Shown: positions 25,199 through 33,138, counted from the stretch's first letter. The stretch is 64,000 bases of DNA from Panacagrimonas sp963975245 (GCA_963975245.1 CAXBFJ010000003.1:62001-126000), one strand, 5' to 3'. A program made the numbers and translations. Notes: generated from the sequence alone by a model not told the origin.

Positions 25199-25666
25199 TC
25201 AGCGCGTAACGATGTCGTCCGTGAAGGGAGCCAGTGCCGCGATCACCTGGTTGCAGGTCCAGTAATGCATGTTGATTCGCTCGCAGGCGTTGTATGCCGC
25301 TTCAACCACTGCATTGAACTGCTCCATGTTGATGTTCAGATCAGCATGTGCCGCCAGCATGCTCGCGCCCTGATACTCATTGGGGCCACCAAGCACCATG
25401 GTTTCCAACTGTGTGTTAAGGAAGATCTGCCGCTCAGGGTTACCAAATTCCTTGAACATGAAGTTGATGCGGGTGTCGAGCAGAATGAAGTGAAACAAGG
25501 CCTTGGCCCACTCGTGGACACCCTCTTTTCCACCCCAAAGTTCCAGGGCATTGGATGGAACACCTGGCAGCGGTTTGGTTCTCTCTTCTCCGGCCGTAGC
25601 GAACTGCAGAGGGGCCACTGCGAGCAGCACTCCGACAGTTGCAGATTTGAGCTTTGCGAATTTCAT
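25199..25666 (-). CDS. Exported truncated haemoglobin (group I-like)
   Basis: A 155-residue protein with a signal peptide (cleavage after ATAG near 26). The mature part has the truncated-globin pattern: ELWGGKEGVHEWAKALF, then LLDTRINFMFKEFG, then AAHADLNINMEQFNAVVEA with the likely proximal His in AAHAD, and a C-terminal helix ending LAPFTDDIV. Truncated globins bind O2 or NO and some reduce nitrite; most are cytoplasmic, so an exported one in a nitrate-controlled operon is unusual. ATG 25666 has GGAG 8 nt upstream. The Cys pair (NACER, WTCNQ) could form a disulfide. Confidence 0.75.
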   Translation of the reverse strand: MKFAKLKSATVGVLLAVAPLQFATAGEERTKPLPGVPSNALELWGGKEGVHEWAKALFHFILLDTRINFMFKEFGNPERQIFLNTQLETMVLGGPNEYQGASMLAAHADLNINMEQFNAVVEAAYNACERINMHYWTCNQVIAALAPFTDDIVTR

Positions 25667-25728
25667 GATGTATCTCCGGTTAATGTAGTCAGGTGCCGAA
25701 CCCCGTGTGCAGGGCGGCTTCCTCTGAA

Positions 25729-26814
25729 TTAGAAAGTCAGGTGCGTGGAGAAGTAGAAACCATGCTGATCGGGGGTCAGCGTGATGTTGCCCAGCATTGC
25801 GTAAGCGACGGTGAAGGAGATCTTCTTGTTCGGTGCATAGGCGAAGAACAGATCGAACCAGTCATCCTCGTACTGCGTGAGGTTGTTCTGAAGATCATTG
25901 GTGTTGGCCACGCCCAGTGTCTGCAGATCAACTGCTGAGAGTGCGCCCAGGATTCCCTGAGTGCCGAGACCATTGATGTTCACACCAACGCCATCCAGCG
26001 CCGTACCATGCTGCGCATACTCAAACCCGAAAGCGGTGTTCTTGGCGACCAGGGTTGCCACCGAGATTTCGTAGCGGAACTCCTTGTCATCATCCACCTC
26101 ACCTGTAGTGGTGTTGTGATAGCCAAAGCCCGTCAGACCGGTCTGGTTGGCGGATGTGTATCGACCCGTAAAGTTGACCAGAGTACTGAATGGGAAGTAG
26201 ATCTTGGTGACGCTCACATAAGCTTCCCAATCCTTGTCATCAGCTGCCTGCAAGGTCCGCAAGAGATCTGCATTCTTGTTGTCCTTGTAGAACGCACCGA
26301 TTGCAACCTGGGGAATCAGGCTGTCGGAGGTGTAAACCGCATCACCAAACAGACGCAACTTTGCACCGAAGACATCCATCTCGATGGTGGTATTGAACGG
26401 TGCAATACCGGTTCCGCCGGTTGCCGGCAGCAGACTTGCAATCAGGCCGACGGTGTCAAAGGTGCTGCCCGTAGGCAATGTGCTACGCGTGTACGACAAC
26501 TCCAGGCGATCATAGATACCAACGGTCGCCCCATAGGAACTGAGGCTGTAGTTGGGAAGGTAAGCGAAGGTGTAGTGCAGACCACCGTTCACACCGTCAC
26601 GGGTGCCGTAACCTGAAATGGTGGCCCAAGGTGTGATGCCACCACCGCCTGCACCATCAACAGTCACGACACCGCCAGTCAGCAAAACCTTTCCATCGTT
26701 ATAGAAGCCAGCGCTTGCGCCCTGACTGAAGAGACCCACCAAAATTAGGGTGGCACCGCGAATGGAATTACGCATGATGCCTTTCGCCCCTGCTAGGTTG
26801 TGTTTGAATTTCAT
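25729..26814 (-). CDS. DUF3034-like outer-membrane barrel protein
   Basis: A 361-residue exported protein whose mature part starts GFYNDGKVLLTGG and continues with alternating strands (GGITPWATISGYG, YDRLELSYTRS), as in the DUF3034 family of Proteobacteria, and ends in the aromatic strand FYFSTHLTF expected of a barrel. Function is unknown for the family. First gene of the redox operon, behind a sigma-54 promoter and an ANTAR antitermination leader. ATG 26814 has AAGGAG 10 nt upstream; ATG 26775 (MRNSIRG) also gives a normal signal peptide. Confidence 0.8.
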   Translation of the reverse strand: MKFKHNLAGAKGIMRNSIRGATLILVGLFSQGASAGFYNDGKVLLTGGVVTVDGAGGGGITPWATISGYGTRDGVNGGLHYTFAYLPNYSLSSYGATVGIYDRLELSYTRSTLPTGSTFDTVGLIASLLPATGGTGIAPFNTTIEMDVFGAKLRLFGDAVYTSDSLIPQVAIGAFYKDNKNADLLRTLQAADDKDWEAYVSVTKIYFPFSTLVNFTGRYTSANQTGLTGFGYHNTTTGEVDDDKEFRYEISVATLVAKNTAFGFEYAQHGTALDGVGVNINGLGTQGILGALSAVDLQTLGVANTNDLQNNLTQYEDDWFDLFFAYAPNKKISFTVAYAMLGNITLTPDQHGFYFSTHLTF

Positions 26815-26927
26815 TTCGCCCCAACTCCTTGAAAGAGAAAATATTTGAAGAACTGAGCAACGCGAATCACTGCTCTGACGACGCTTTTAATTTGGACTGA
26901 CGTCTCTGTCGGTCACTTCAAAAAAAC

Positions 26928-26978
26928 AAAAAAAAGTCCACGCCCTGATTTGGTCTTCCAATTCAGGAAACGTGGACT
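26928..26978 (-). terminator. Terminator in the leader of the redox operon
   Basis: AGTCCACG pairs with CGTGGACT (inner CCTGA/TCAGG), followed by eight T on the minus strand (26935-26928), then a second T-tract. Confidence 0.85.
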
Positions 26979-27013
26979 CTGGTGTCCGGCTGATCCGGCT
27001 TCAGTGCTGGATC
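26928..27013 (-). promoter_or_regulatory. ANTAR antitermination leader of the redox operon
   Basis: Minus strand: P1 GATCCAGC-ACTGAA-GCCGGATC (27013-26992, one A-C mismatch) has an A1/G4 hexaloop. P2 GGAC-ACCAGA-GTCC (26987-26974) has A1 but A at 4 and G at 5. The GTCC arm of P2 is also the 5' arm of the terminator. A further hairpin CACACC/GGTGTG with a 7-nt loop lies upstream (27043-27025). Confidence 0.7.
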
Positions 27014-27057
27014 GGTAACCGCCTCACACCCGCTGCTGGTGTGTTGAAACAAGGGTT

Positions 27058-27073
27058 AGCAATCGCTGTGCCA
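27058..27073 (-). promoter_or_regulatory. Sigma-54 promoter for the redox operon
   Basis: Minus strand TGGCACA-GCGA-TTGCT, exact spacing. It diverges from the plus-strand site at 27288-27303. The 214 bp between them hold an inverted repeat TGCGTCCT-N9-AGGACGCA (27204-27228) and a further GGACGCAT at 27241, possible activator sites shared by both promoters. Confidence 0.75.
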
Positions 27074-27287
27074 ACCAGCGGCTGTGAACCAAAACTGCGC
27101 GCTACAGGCCTGCCATATATATATCGAGTGAATCAACGCCAGACGGTTGGCGGCTTCGTGCCGTGCATCACGGTCCCCTGCACGATGACACGCACGATCC
27201 TTGTGCGTCCTTGCTACAAGAGGACGCATCGGCAACCGTCGGACGCATGAGAAGCACCGATATCGGACCAACGGGAAAGCCGGCTGC

Positions 27288-27303
27288 TGGCATGTCTGTT
27301 GCT
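27288..27303 (+). promoter_or_regulatory. Sigma-54 promoter for ompA-cupredoxin
   Basis: Plus strand TGGCATG-TCTG-TTGCT, GG-N10-GC spacing, one departure in -24. Confidence 0.62.
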
Positions 27304-27378
27304 GATAAATTCGCTGACAATCGAGAACCTGGTTCCTTGATTGCACACCGCGTCGACGACGACCCGGACAAACTGATC

Positions 27379-27425
27379 GGACAGTGACGTCCACCCGCCT
27401 TATTTAAAGCCGGGTGGTTTTTTTT
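27379..27425 (+). promoter_or_regulatory. ANTAR-type P2 hairpin overlapping a terminator before ompA-cupredoxin
   Basis: GGAC-AGTGAC-GTCC (27379-27392) has an A1/G4 hexaloop, and its last CC is the start of the terminator hairpin CCACCCG/CGGGTGG (27391-27417), followed by eight T (27418-27425). A P1 is less clear: AATCG-AGAACC-TGGTT near 27319-27334 is a 5-bp candidate with A at loop position 4. An overlapping hairpin ACTG-ATCGGA-CAGT (27372-27385) also has an A1/G4 loop. Confidence 0.55.
27391..27425 (+). terminator. Leader terminator before ompA-cupredoxin
   Basis: 7-bp GC-rich stem CCACCCG/CGGGTGG with eight T, about 100 nt before the gene start; no credible gene lies upstream on this strand for it to end. 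Confidence 0.8.
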
Positions 27426-27522
27426 GCCCGCTATCAGGGAATCGTTGCACCAGAACCAACACGATGGAAGCGCAGTTGACCTTGATCAATTTCCATCCCA
27501 AGCACAGGGAACAAATAGCACC

Positions 27523-28950
27523 ATGAAAAAGCCAAAACTAGAATTTCGCCACTGCTTACCTATCCTGGTGGCGCACCTCGCAACAGCAGTCACACCAGTG
27601 TTCGCGCAGGAAGATAATCGTTTCTACATCGTGCCGATGGGCACCTACGTGATGAGCGAGGACGACAGGCACGCAGATGATGGCATCGGTGGCACCCTCG
27701 CCGTTGGCATCAATCTCTCGCGCAATGCGGAGTTCGAACTCCGGGGCACGTTTCTCAATTTCGCGGGTGAAGCGGGTTTCGATGACGTTGATATTGCAGC
27801 GGGCGGATTTGCCTTCAACGGCTTTCTGTTTGGCCGCAATGCACCATACCTGCACTTCGATGTGATGGGCGGAGACGAGACCATGTTCAACATGGGACTC
27901 GGCTACGACCTTGCCCTTGGCAAGAATTTCAGTCTGCGCGCAGAAGCCCTGCACCATACTGAATCAAACTCCAACGTGAACGGTCCTGAATTCAAGGAGC
28001 CACTGTTCAATCTAGGGGTGCGCATCCCCTTCGGAAACATCCCGGAACCGCCGCCACCTCCCCCGCCGCCGCCGCCTCCCCCGCCGCCACCACCACCGCC
28101 GCCGCCACCCATCTGCAGTGATGGCCTGGATAACGACGGTGACGGCCTGATCGATTTTCCCGAAGACCCGGGCTGTACGTCTGCCGACGATGGTGACGAG
28201 GCTGATCCAGCACCCAAGTGCGAGACACCCGCCGACGGCGAAAGAGTTTCACTCGAGGGCTGCGGAGTGGGTGACACCATTGTCTTGCGCGGTGTGAACT
28301 TTGATTTTGACAAGTCCACGCTCACGGCCAATGCACGCACCATTCTTGATGGTGTGGCAGAAGCCCTCGAGTCTCGCCCGGACATTGAAGTGGAAGTGGG
28401 CGGACACACCGATGGCAAGGGTTCTGACAGCTATAACGCTGGCTTGTCCGACCGGCGCGCCAAGTCGGTCAAGACCTACCTGACCGGCAAAGGGATCGCC
28501 CCCGGCCGGATGACCTCAGTCGGTTACGGTGAGTTGCAGCCCATTGCCACCAACGAAACGGACGAAGGTCGCGAGATCAATCGTCGGGTTGAGCTCAAGG
28601 TCACCAAGTCTGATGGCGGGGTTGTCAGCCTGCCCCCGGATCCAAGTGTCACGCGTCTTGAGCAGCCGGTGTTTGAACCGGAGTCGGCCCCGCCTCCGGC
28701 AGCAGAGGGCGGCACTTCGGTCTCCATTGTTGACTACGCGTTCTCACCAGCGACCCTGACCGTTCCAGCGGGCACCACGGTGAAGTGGACCAACCAGGAT
28801 GGAACAGGCCACAACGTCAGCTTTGATGACCAGGCCAGCGACCGGCTCAAGAAAAGCGGCACTTTCGAACGCAGCTTTGATGCACCCGGCATTTATGCCT
28901 ACAGCTGCACCATCCACCCATCAATGACCGGAACCATCGTCGTCGAGTAA
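27523..28950 (+). CDS. OmpA-type protein with a C-terminal cupredoxin domain
   Basis: A 475-residue exported protein. After a signal peptide (ending VFAQ) comes a small N-terminal barrel (about 30-170), a run of about 20 prolines, a calcium-type repeat (SDGLDNDGDGLIDFPEDPG), an OmpA peptidoglycan-binding domain (FDFDKSTLTANARTILD... GHTDGKGSD... SDRRAKSVK, read with gaps), and a plastocyanin-like domain of about 80 residues with type-1 copper ligands (GHNVSF, then YSCTIHPSM). OmpA plus cupredoxin in one chain is unusual and would fix a blue-copper carrier between outer membrane and cell wall. ATG 27523 follows AGGGA at about 13 nt. Confidence 0.87.
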   Translation: MKKPKLEFRHCLPILVAHLATAVTPVFAQEDNRFYIVPMGTYVMSEDDRHADDGIGGTLAVGINLSRNAEFELRGTFLNFAGEAGFDDVDIAAGGFAFNGFLFGRNAPYLHFDVMGGDETMFNMGLGYDLALGKNFSLRAEALHHTESNSNVNGPEFKEPLFNLGVRIPFGNIPEPPPPPPPPPPPPPPPPPPPPPICSDGLDNDGDGLIDFPEDPGCTSADDGDEADPAPKCETPADGERVSLEGCGVGDTIVLRGVNFDFDKSTLTANARTILDGVAEALESRPDIEVEVGGHTDGKGSDSYNAGLSDRRAKSVKTYLTGKGIAPGRMTSVGYGELQPIATNETDEGREINRRVELKVTKSDGGVVSLPPDPSVTRLEQPVFEPESAPPPAAEGGTSVSIVDYAFSPATLTVPAGTTVKWTNQDGTGHNVSFDDQASDRLKKSGTFERSFDAPGIYAYSCTIHPSMTGTIVVE

Positions 28951-28993
28951 CTCTCCTGAGCATGGCTCGTCCTCCTCCTTGAGAGCCTGCACT

Positions 28994-29031
28994 GGCCTGC
29001 CGTCCACACTCCCGGCGGCAGGCCTTTTTTT
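28994..29031 (+). terminator. Terminator after ompA-cupredoxin
   Basis: GGCCTGCCG pairs with CGGCAGGCC around a 13-nt loop, followed by seven T. Confidence 0.88.
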
Positions 29032-29067
29032 AATTCGATGACGCCTTCCAAACATCAGGAATCTTCC

Positions 29068-29211
29068 ATGACAGACACCAACCTGTTTATGCACATGGAT
29101 ACCGCCATGTACGCCATCGTCTGTGTCGGCATGATTGCCGCCGTTCTCATTATCCTGATCGACAGATTGCCCAGGCACTCACACAAAAGCTTGCGAACAC
29201 GTCGGCGCTAA
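29068..29211 (+). CDS. Small single-span membrane protein (47 aa)
   Basis: An ATG at 29068 with AGGA 7 nt upstream opens a 47-residue frame: a short Met/His-rich N-terminus (FMHMDTAM), one hydrophobic helix (about 14-31), then a basic tail (RHSHKSLRTRRR). The layout of a short N-terminal part, helix and positive tail is typical of small inner-membrane proteins. It lies between a terminator and the TonB-like gene and may share a transcript with the latter. No family recognised. Confidence 0.55.
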   Translation: MTDTNLFMHMDTAMYAIVCVGMIAAVLIILIDRLPRHSHKSLRTRRR

Positions 29212-29248
29212 TCTCCAAAGCAAGACTGTCACAAGACAGTTCCAAGCC

Positions 29249-29944
29249 GTGAGCATCATGCAATCAGAGCCAAAGGCATTGCATCGATGCCTGGCGCTGG
29301 CAGCAACATTCTTTGTTCACGCCATACTGCTGGCGACGCTGCTTTGGAAGTCCAGCGAGAACGATATTGCGCTGGATCAGGGCAACAATGAGGAGGGCGT
29401 GACGATCTTGCTATCAATAGCGCCGGCCCCTTCTGCAGTATCCCAGCCGGCGCTCCCTCTATCAGTGCGCATCTCACCCGCAACATTGCCTGTTCTTGAA
29501 TCCAGTCTTCGCAAACCTGTTCTCAATCTGGCCGCAGAAGCGGCCACCCCCAATACCCGGCAGGCCATGAGCAGCACGCAGACTGCATTGCAGGGGCCGA
29601 CTCCTGCTAAAGCGAGCGACGGACAAAAATCTATTTCAGCCGCGTCGTGCATGCCAAGGGCCTGGCTGGAATCGGTCAGCAGCAGCATCAGTCACGATCT
29701 GCGCTACCCCAGATACTCGCGTGAGCTCCAACACCGTGGGACCGCCTATCTGCGCATGTCCATTGCTCGCGACGGCGCCGTACTGGAGTCCGATCTGCTG
29801 CGTGGAAGTGGATACGAGCTTCTGGATATCGAGGCCCGTGACGTCATCAGACGAATCGGTCGTTTTCGGCCTGTGCCGAGCGAGGCTTGCAAGCACGCTA
29901 CCGTCGTGGTGGTCGATCAGCCTATTGTGTTCGGGCACTGGTAA
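29249..29944 (+). CDS. TonB-like energy transducer
   Basis: A 231-residue protein with an N-terminal membrane anchor (about 14-31), a flexible middle (about 45-130), and a C-terminal TonB domain: YPRYSRELQHRGTAYLRMSIARDG, ESDLLRGSGYELLDIEARDVIRR and RFRPVP are typical, read as separate blocks. It should pass energy to an outer-membrane transporter, but no ExbB/ExbD or TonB receptor is in this window. The start is GTG 29249 or ATG 29258; neither has a strong ribosome site. A Cys in the periplasmic part is odd. Confidence 0.82.
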   Translation: MSIMQSEPKALHRCLALAATFFVHAILLATLLWKSSENDIALDQGNNEEGVTILLSIAPAPSAVSQPALPLSVRISPATLPVLESSLRKPVLNLAAEAATPNTRQAMSSTQTALQGPTPAKASDGQKSISAASCMPRAWLESVSSSISHDLRYPRYSRELQHRGTAYLRMSIARDGAVLESDLLRGSGYELLDIEARDVIRRIGRFRPVPSEACKHATVVVVDQPIVFGHW

Positions 29945-30005
29945 GCCATTGCCGAAAGCGGCTTATCCACTTTTACCAACCGGTCCCGAGTTCAATGTTC
30001 AATGT

Positions 30006-30818
30006 TCAATTCTTTGCTTTGGCACTCGCGCTACGACTGGGACCGGTGACAGCGTCCACTTCTCCTGAACCGATGGAAAAGGTTCGACGCACGGCGGTTT
30101 CGGTGATCGATAGCAATGCCTCCACCTCGCTGAGCATCGCAGCCCGATAGCGGGCCAGTAAGGACTTTGACGCATCGTTGAGTGTGGGCAGCGCCTTGTC
30201 CGCTTCTTCCAGTCGGGGCTGTTCTGCAAGCACAATGGGTTCCCGTTTCTGCTTCCAGTCGGCAAACAAGGCGCCCCACTGCACCAGATCCTGCCGGACA
30301 AGACGGCTGACCTCCGCTTGATGCGGCGCGTTGTGCGCGACGATATCTGCGTCTTCACAAGGCACCGCGCAAGGCTTGAGCAGCTTGAGCACCACCGACA
30401 ACCTTCCACCCATTGCGGCTTGTAACCACCTTGAGCGTTTCCCCAGCTGCGCTTGAGCACTGTTCGCTTCGCCGTGACGGGCTAGATACTTTTGGTAGCC
30501 GGCGGAAATATCCTGAACTACAGCAGGCGCATCATCGCCTGGCGAGAGCGGTTCCAGCACTGGGTAATGACCGCCATTGAGATCGAGAATGACTGACCGT
30601 TCTTTCTCGAGCTGATCGAGAAAAGGCTGGATTTCCGGACCGCCGAGCTTGCCGTCCTTCCACCAGCGAAGCGCTGTCGCTTCGTCCGCAGGAGGCGCTG
30701 GCACCTGCCTGAACAGGTCGAGTGATATCCCTGCCTGTGCATTGGCAGCGAATGAACCTATCGCCAGGAAAGCCATGGCGAATCGATTTGGCCTGAGCAT
30801 CTGGAATCTCCATTTCAA
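30006..30818 (-). CDS. Exported hypothetical protein
   Basis: A 270-residue protein with a signal peptide (cleavage after AQAG near 29) and a mostly helical, charged body. Two Cys four residues apart (KPCAVPCED) near 150 could form a disulfide. I recognise no family. It is convergent with the TonB-like gene (62-bp gap) and alone on its strand. The start is ATG 30818 or ATG 30800; GGAG lies upstream of the first. Confidence 0.65.
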   Translation of the reverse strand: MKWRFQMLRPNRFAMAFLAIGSFAANAQAGISLDLFRQVPAPPADEATALRWWKDGKLGGPEIQPFLDQLEKERSVILDLNGGHYPVLEPLSPGDDAPAVVQDISAGYQKYLARHGEANSAQAQLGKRSRWLQAAMGGRLSVVLKLLKPCAVPCEDADIVAHNAPHQAEVSRLVRQDLVQWGALFADWKQKREPIVLAEQPRLEEADKALPTLNDASKSLLARYRAAMLSEVEALLSITETAVRRTFSIGSGEVDAVTGPSRSASAKAKN

Positions 30819-30934
30819 AAAGCGAGAGACTCCGGTTGAAGTGCTTGTGCAGTGATGTGTTCACTGCCCCGGAGCTTATTGCGTATCACGCAATAGCCAG
30901 GCCATCATCAGTCTACGGTTACAGCACGTTTTCT

Positions 30935-32155
30935 TCAGATCATCGGCCAGAGCGCGGCACCAGAGCGCTTCTTGGCGGTTTCTCCGAAATGCGCCATCCG
31001 ATTCCGCCCCGCCCGCTTCGCCTCGTAGAGGGCGCGATCCGCCTGTTCATAGAGCTCGGATACCGCCGCTTCTGCTGCTTCCTCACCACCGATGGCACAA
31101 ACCTGCGCGAATCCTGCCGAGCAGGTGACGACCGAAGTTCCCACCGCAGACAGATGCTCAATATTCAGGTCTGCTACCGAGGCCCGCATCTGGTCAGCAA
31201 GCGCCGGTGCGATGTCACTGCGTGCATCAAACCAGACTGCTGCAAACTCCTCGCCGCCCACACGGGCACAAAAATCATTCGGTCGACGCATGGCATCCCG
31301 CATACAGCTGGCAATCCTGCGAAGACATTCATCACCAGCCGGATGCCCATAGCGGTCGTTGTAGAGCTTGAAGTGATCCACATCCATGATCATCAGCGAA
31401 ATATTCTTGCCTTCACGCGAGGCCTGTCGCATCAGGCTGATCATGGTGCGATCAAAGTGCCGACGGTTGGGCAGGCTGGTGAGACCATCATGCGCTGCCT
31501 GGCTTTCGAGCATCAGCCGCTGGCGCCAGTTTTCGTAGGTTGCTCTTTCGATCGTTTGCGCTGCCAGAACACTGAAGCCGAACATCATCCATAGGGACGC
31601 TGCATCGTAGAGAGCAGCCGAAGAGAAATCCGCGCTATACATCTGTGCAGAAGTGATGACTAGAACGCTCATCGTGATCCACGGCAACATGTAGGAAACA
31701 CGGATGCGACTGCAAAGCAGGCAGGCACTCAGAGCGATCACGGAGAAATCATGTGGCACGTGGAAGTCATGCATTTTGCCCACGATATGCTGAGCCGATA
31801 GTCCCATCGCAGTCAGCATGACGGCACTCAATGTCACGGGCGCTGACCATCGGCGCAGCGAAGGATGCCAGGAGCAGAACAAGGCCAGCAGGAGCGGCGG
31901 GACTTGCACGCCAAACTGCATCCAGCGGGAGAAGGCGACGAAGCTCTCCGGAACTTGCAGCAGGAGCCTGTCGTAAAATGGCGTAATGGCCACGAGCAGG
32001 ATGCCGACCCAAAGCGCTGTGATGCGCATCGACAAGGCGCTCTCTTCGTAGAAGCTACTGAACGAGATGTCAGTTTTTGGTTCGTTTCGCAGTGTGTCTG
32101 CCTCTATGCCCGAGGCTTGATGATGTCGGGTCATTGAAGAATCGGCAGGCAACAT
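30935..32155 (-). CDS. Membrane-bound diguanylate cyclase
   Basis: About 400 residues: five or six membrane helices in the N-terminal half (starting MRITALWVGILLVAITPF), then a coiled segment and a GGDEF domain with the active motif GGEEF, preceded by LMIMDVDHFKLYNDRYGH, which binds metal and GTP. It should make cyclic di-GMP in response to an unknown membrane signal. An RxxD inhibitory site is not obvious. The start is uncertain: ATGs at 32155, 32134 and 32029 are in frame and none has a strong ribosome site. Confidence 0.88.
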   Translation of the reverse strand: MLPADSSMTRHHQASGIEADTLRNEPKTDISFSSFYEESALSMRITALWVGILLVAITPFYDRLLLQVPESFVAFSRWMQFGVQVPPLLLALFCSWHPSLRRWSAPVTLSAVMLTAMGLSAQHIVGKMHDFHVPHDFSVIALSACLLCSRIRVSYMLPWITMSVLVITSAQMYSADFSSAALYDAASLWMMFGFSVLAAQTIERATYENWRQRLMLESQAAHDGLTSLPNRRHFDRTMISLMRQASREGKNISLMIMDVDHFKLYNDRYGHPAGDECLRRIASCMRDAMRRPNDFCARVGGEEFAAVWFDARSDIAPALADQMRASVADLNIEHLSAVGTSVVTCSAGFAQVCAIGGEEAAEAAVSELYEQADRALYEAKRAGRNRMAHFGETAKKRSGAALWPMI

Positions 32156-32232
32156 GCAGATGCCAGTAAGGGTGGAGTCAGGAAACGACCAGCGGTCGAT
32201 TGTAGCCGATGAACGAAAATGCAAGGCGACTC

Positions 32233-33138
32233 ATGAGAATCGGAATTGATCTGGGTGGAACCAAAATTGAAGGCGTCCTGATGGCGGACGATTCCAGCAT
32301 CATCAAGCGCGTCCGCATACCGACTCCGGTCAACGACTACGCCGGTCAAATTAGTGCAATTGCATCAATTGTTTCCGCCCTTGAGCTCGATTCTGGATTA
32401 AGTCATCTGCGAGTCGGCCTGGGCCACCCCGGTACGGTCTCGCCGGCCACGGGAAAGATCAAGAACGCCAACTCCACATGCCTGAACGGACGCGCGCTAC
32501 GCCAGGACCTGGCCTCGGCCATCGGGCGCGAGATCCGTATGGCTAACGATGCGGACTGTCTGGCCGTCAGCGAGCAGGCAGACGGCGCAGCCGCAGGTGT
32601 TGCCAATACTTTCGCGGTGATTCTGGGAACCGGCGTCGGCGGGGGAGCCATCATCAATGGCCGCTTGCTGAGCGGGCCCAACGGCATTGCGGGTGAATGG
32701 GGGCACAACCCCCTGCCCTGGCCGGATCCGGACTGGGACGAAGTGCCGGGCCCACTGCACTGGGACGAACGACATGGTGCTATTGAGGCATGGTTGTCCG
32801 GCCCCGGCATGTCTGCTGATCATTTGCGTCGAACGGGAGATTCACTGACCGCGGCCGAGATCGCCGCCGGTGCTGCCATGGGCGCCGGCGACTGTGCGCT
32901 CACGCTTGAGCGATACGAACATCGGCTTGCAAGAGCACTTGCCACCGTCATCAATGTCCTTGATCCCGAGGTCATCGTGCTAGGCGGCGGGCTGTCGCAC
33001 GTGCACAGGCTTTATCAGAACGTACCGGCCCTCTGGGGCCAATGGATTTTCTCAGACACCGTCAACACTGATCTGCGGCCCGCTCTGCATGGAGACTCCA
33101 GCGGAGTTCGTGGGGCGGCCTGGTTGTGGCCAGCCTGA
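32233..33138 (+). CDS. ROK-family sugar kinase lacking the zinc cysteines
   Basis: A 301-residue ROK kinase, closest in style to fructokinase (Mak). The N-terminal phosphate loop is GIDLGGTKIEG, the second ATP-binding motif is LGTGVGGG, and EWGHNPLPWPD holds the sugar-binding Glu-His. ROK kinases normally follow this with CxCGxxGC, which binds zinc; here that stretch reads HWDERHGAIEAW and all cysteines are gone, leaving three His/Glu-type residues. The IEAWLSGPG after it is normal. Start ATG 32233 gives the standard N-terminus; there is a weak site upstream. Confidence 0.86.
   Translation: MRIGIDLGGTKIEGVLMADDSSIIKRVRIPTPVNDYAGQISAIASIVSALELDSGLSHLRVGLGHPGTVSPATGKIKNANSTCLNGRALRQDLASAIGREIRMANDADCLAVSEQADGAAAGVANTFAVILGTGVGGGAIINGRLLSGPNGIAGEWGHNPLPWPDPDWDEVPGPLHWDERHGAIEAWLSGPGMSADHLRRTGDSLTAAEIAAGAAMGAGDCALTLERYEHRLARALATVINVLDPEVIVLGGGLSHVHRLYQNVPALWGQWIFSDTVNTDLRPALHGDSSGVRGAAWLWPA

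Noticed and set aside
27025..27043. Hairpin CACACC/GGTGTG as P1 of the redox-operon leader
   Set aside because: Its loop is 7 nt without G at 4. The longer hairpin at 26992-27013 has a proper A1/G4 hexaloop.
27163..27387. A 74-codon open frame ending just before the terminator at 27391
   Set aside because: It covers the sigma-54 site, the predicted transcript start and the ANTAR P2 hairpin, has no ribosome site and no family resemblance. The terminator is better read as part of the ompA-cupredoxin leader.
27903..28418. Antisense frame with a long poly-glycine run
   Set aside because: It is the reverse of the polyproline linker of the OmpA-cupredoxin gene.
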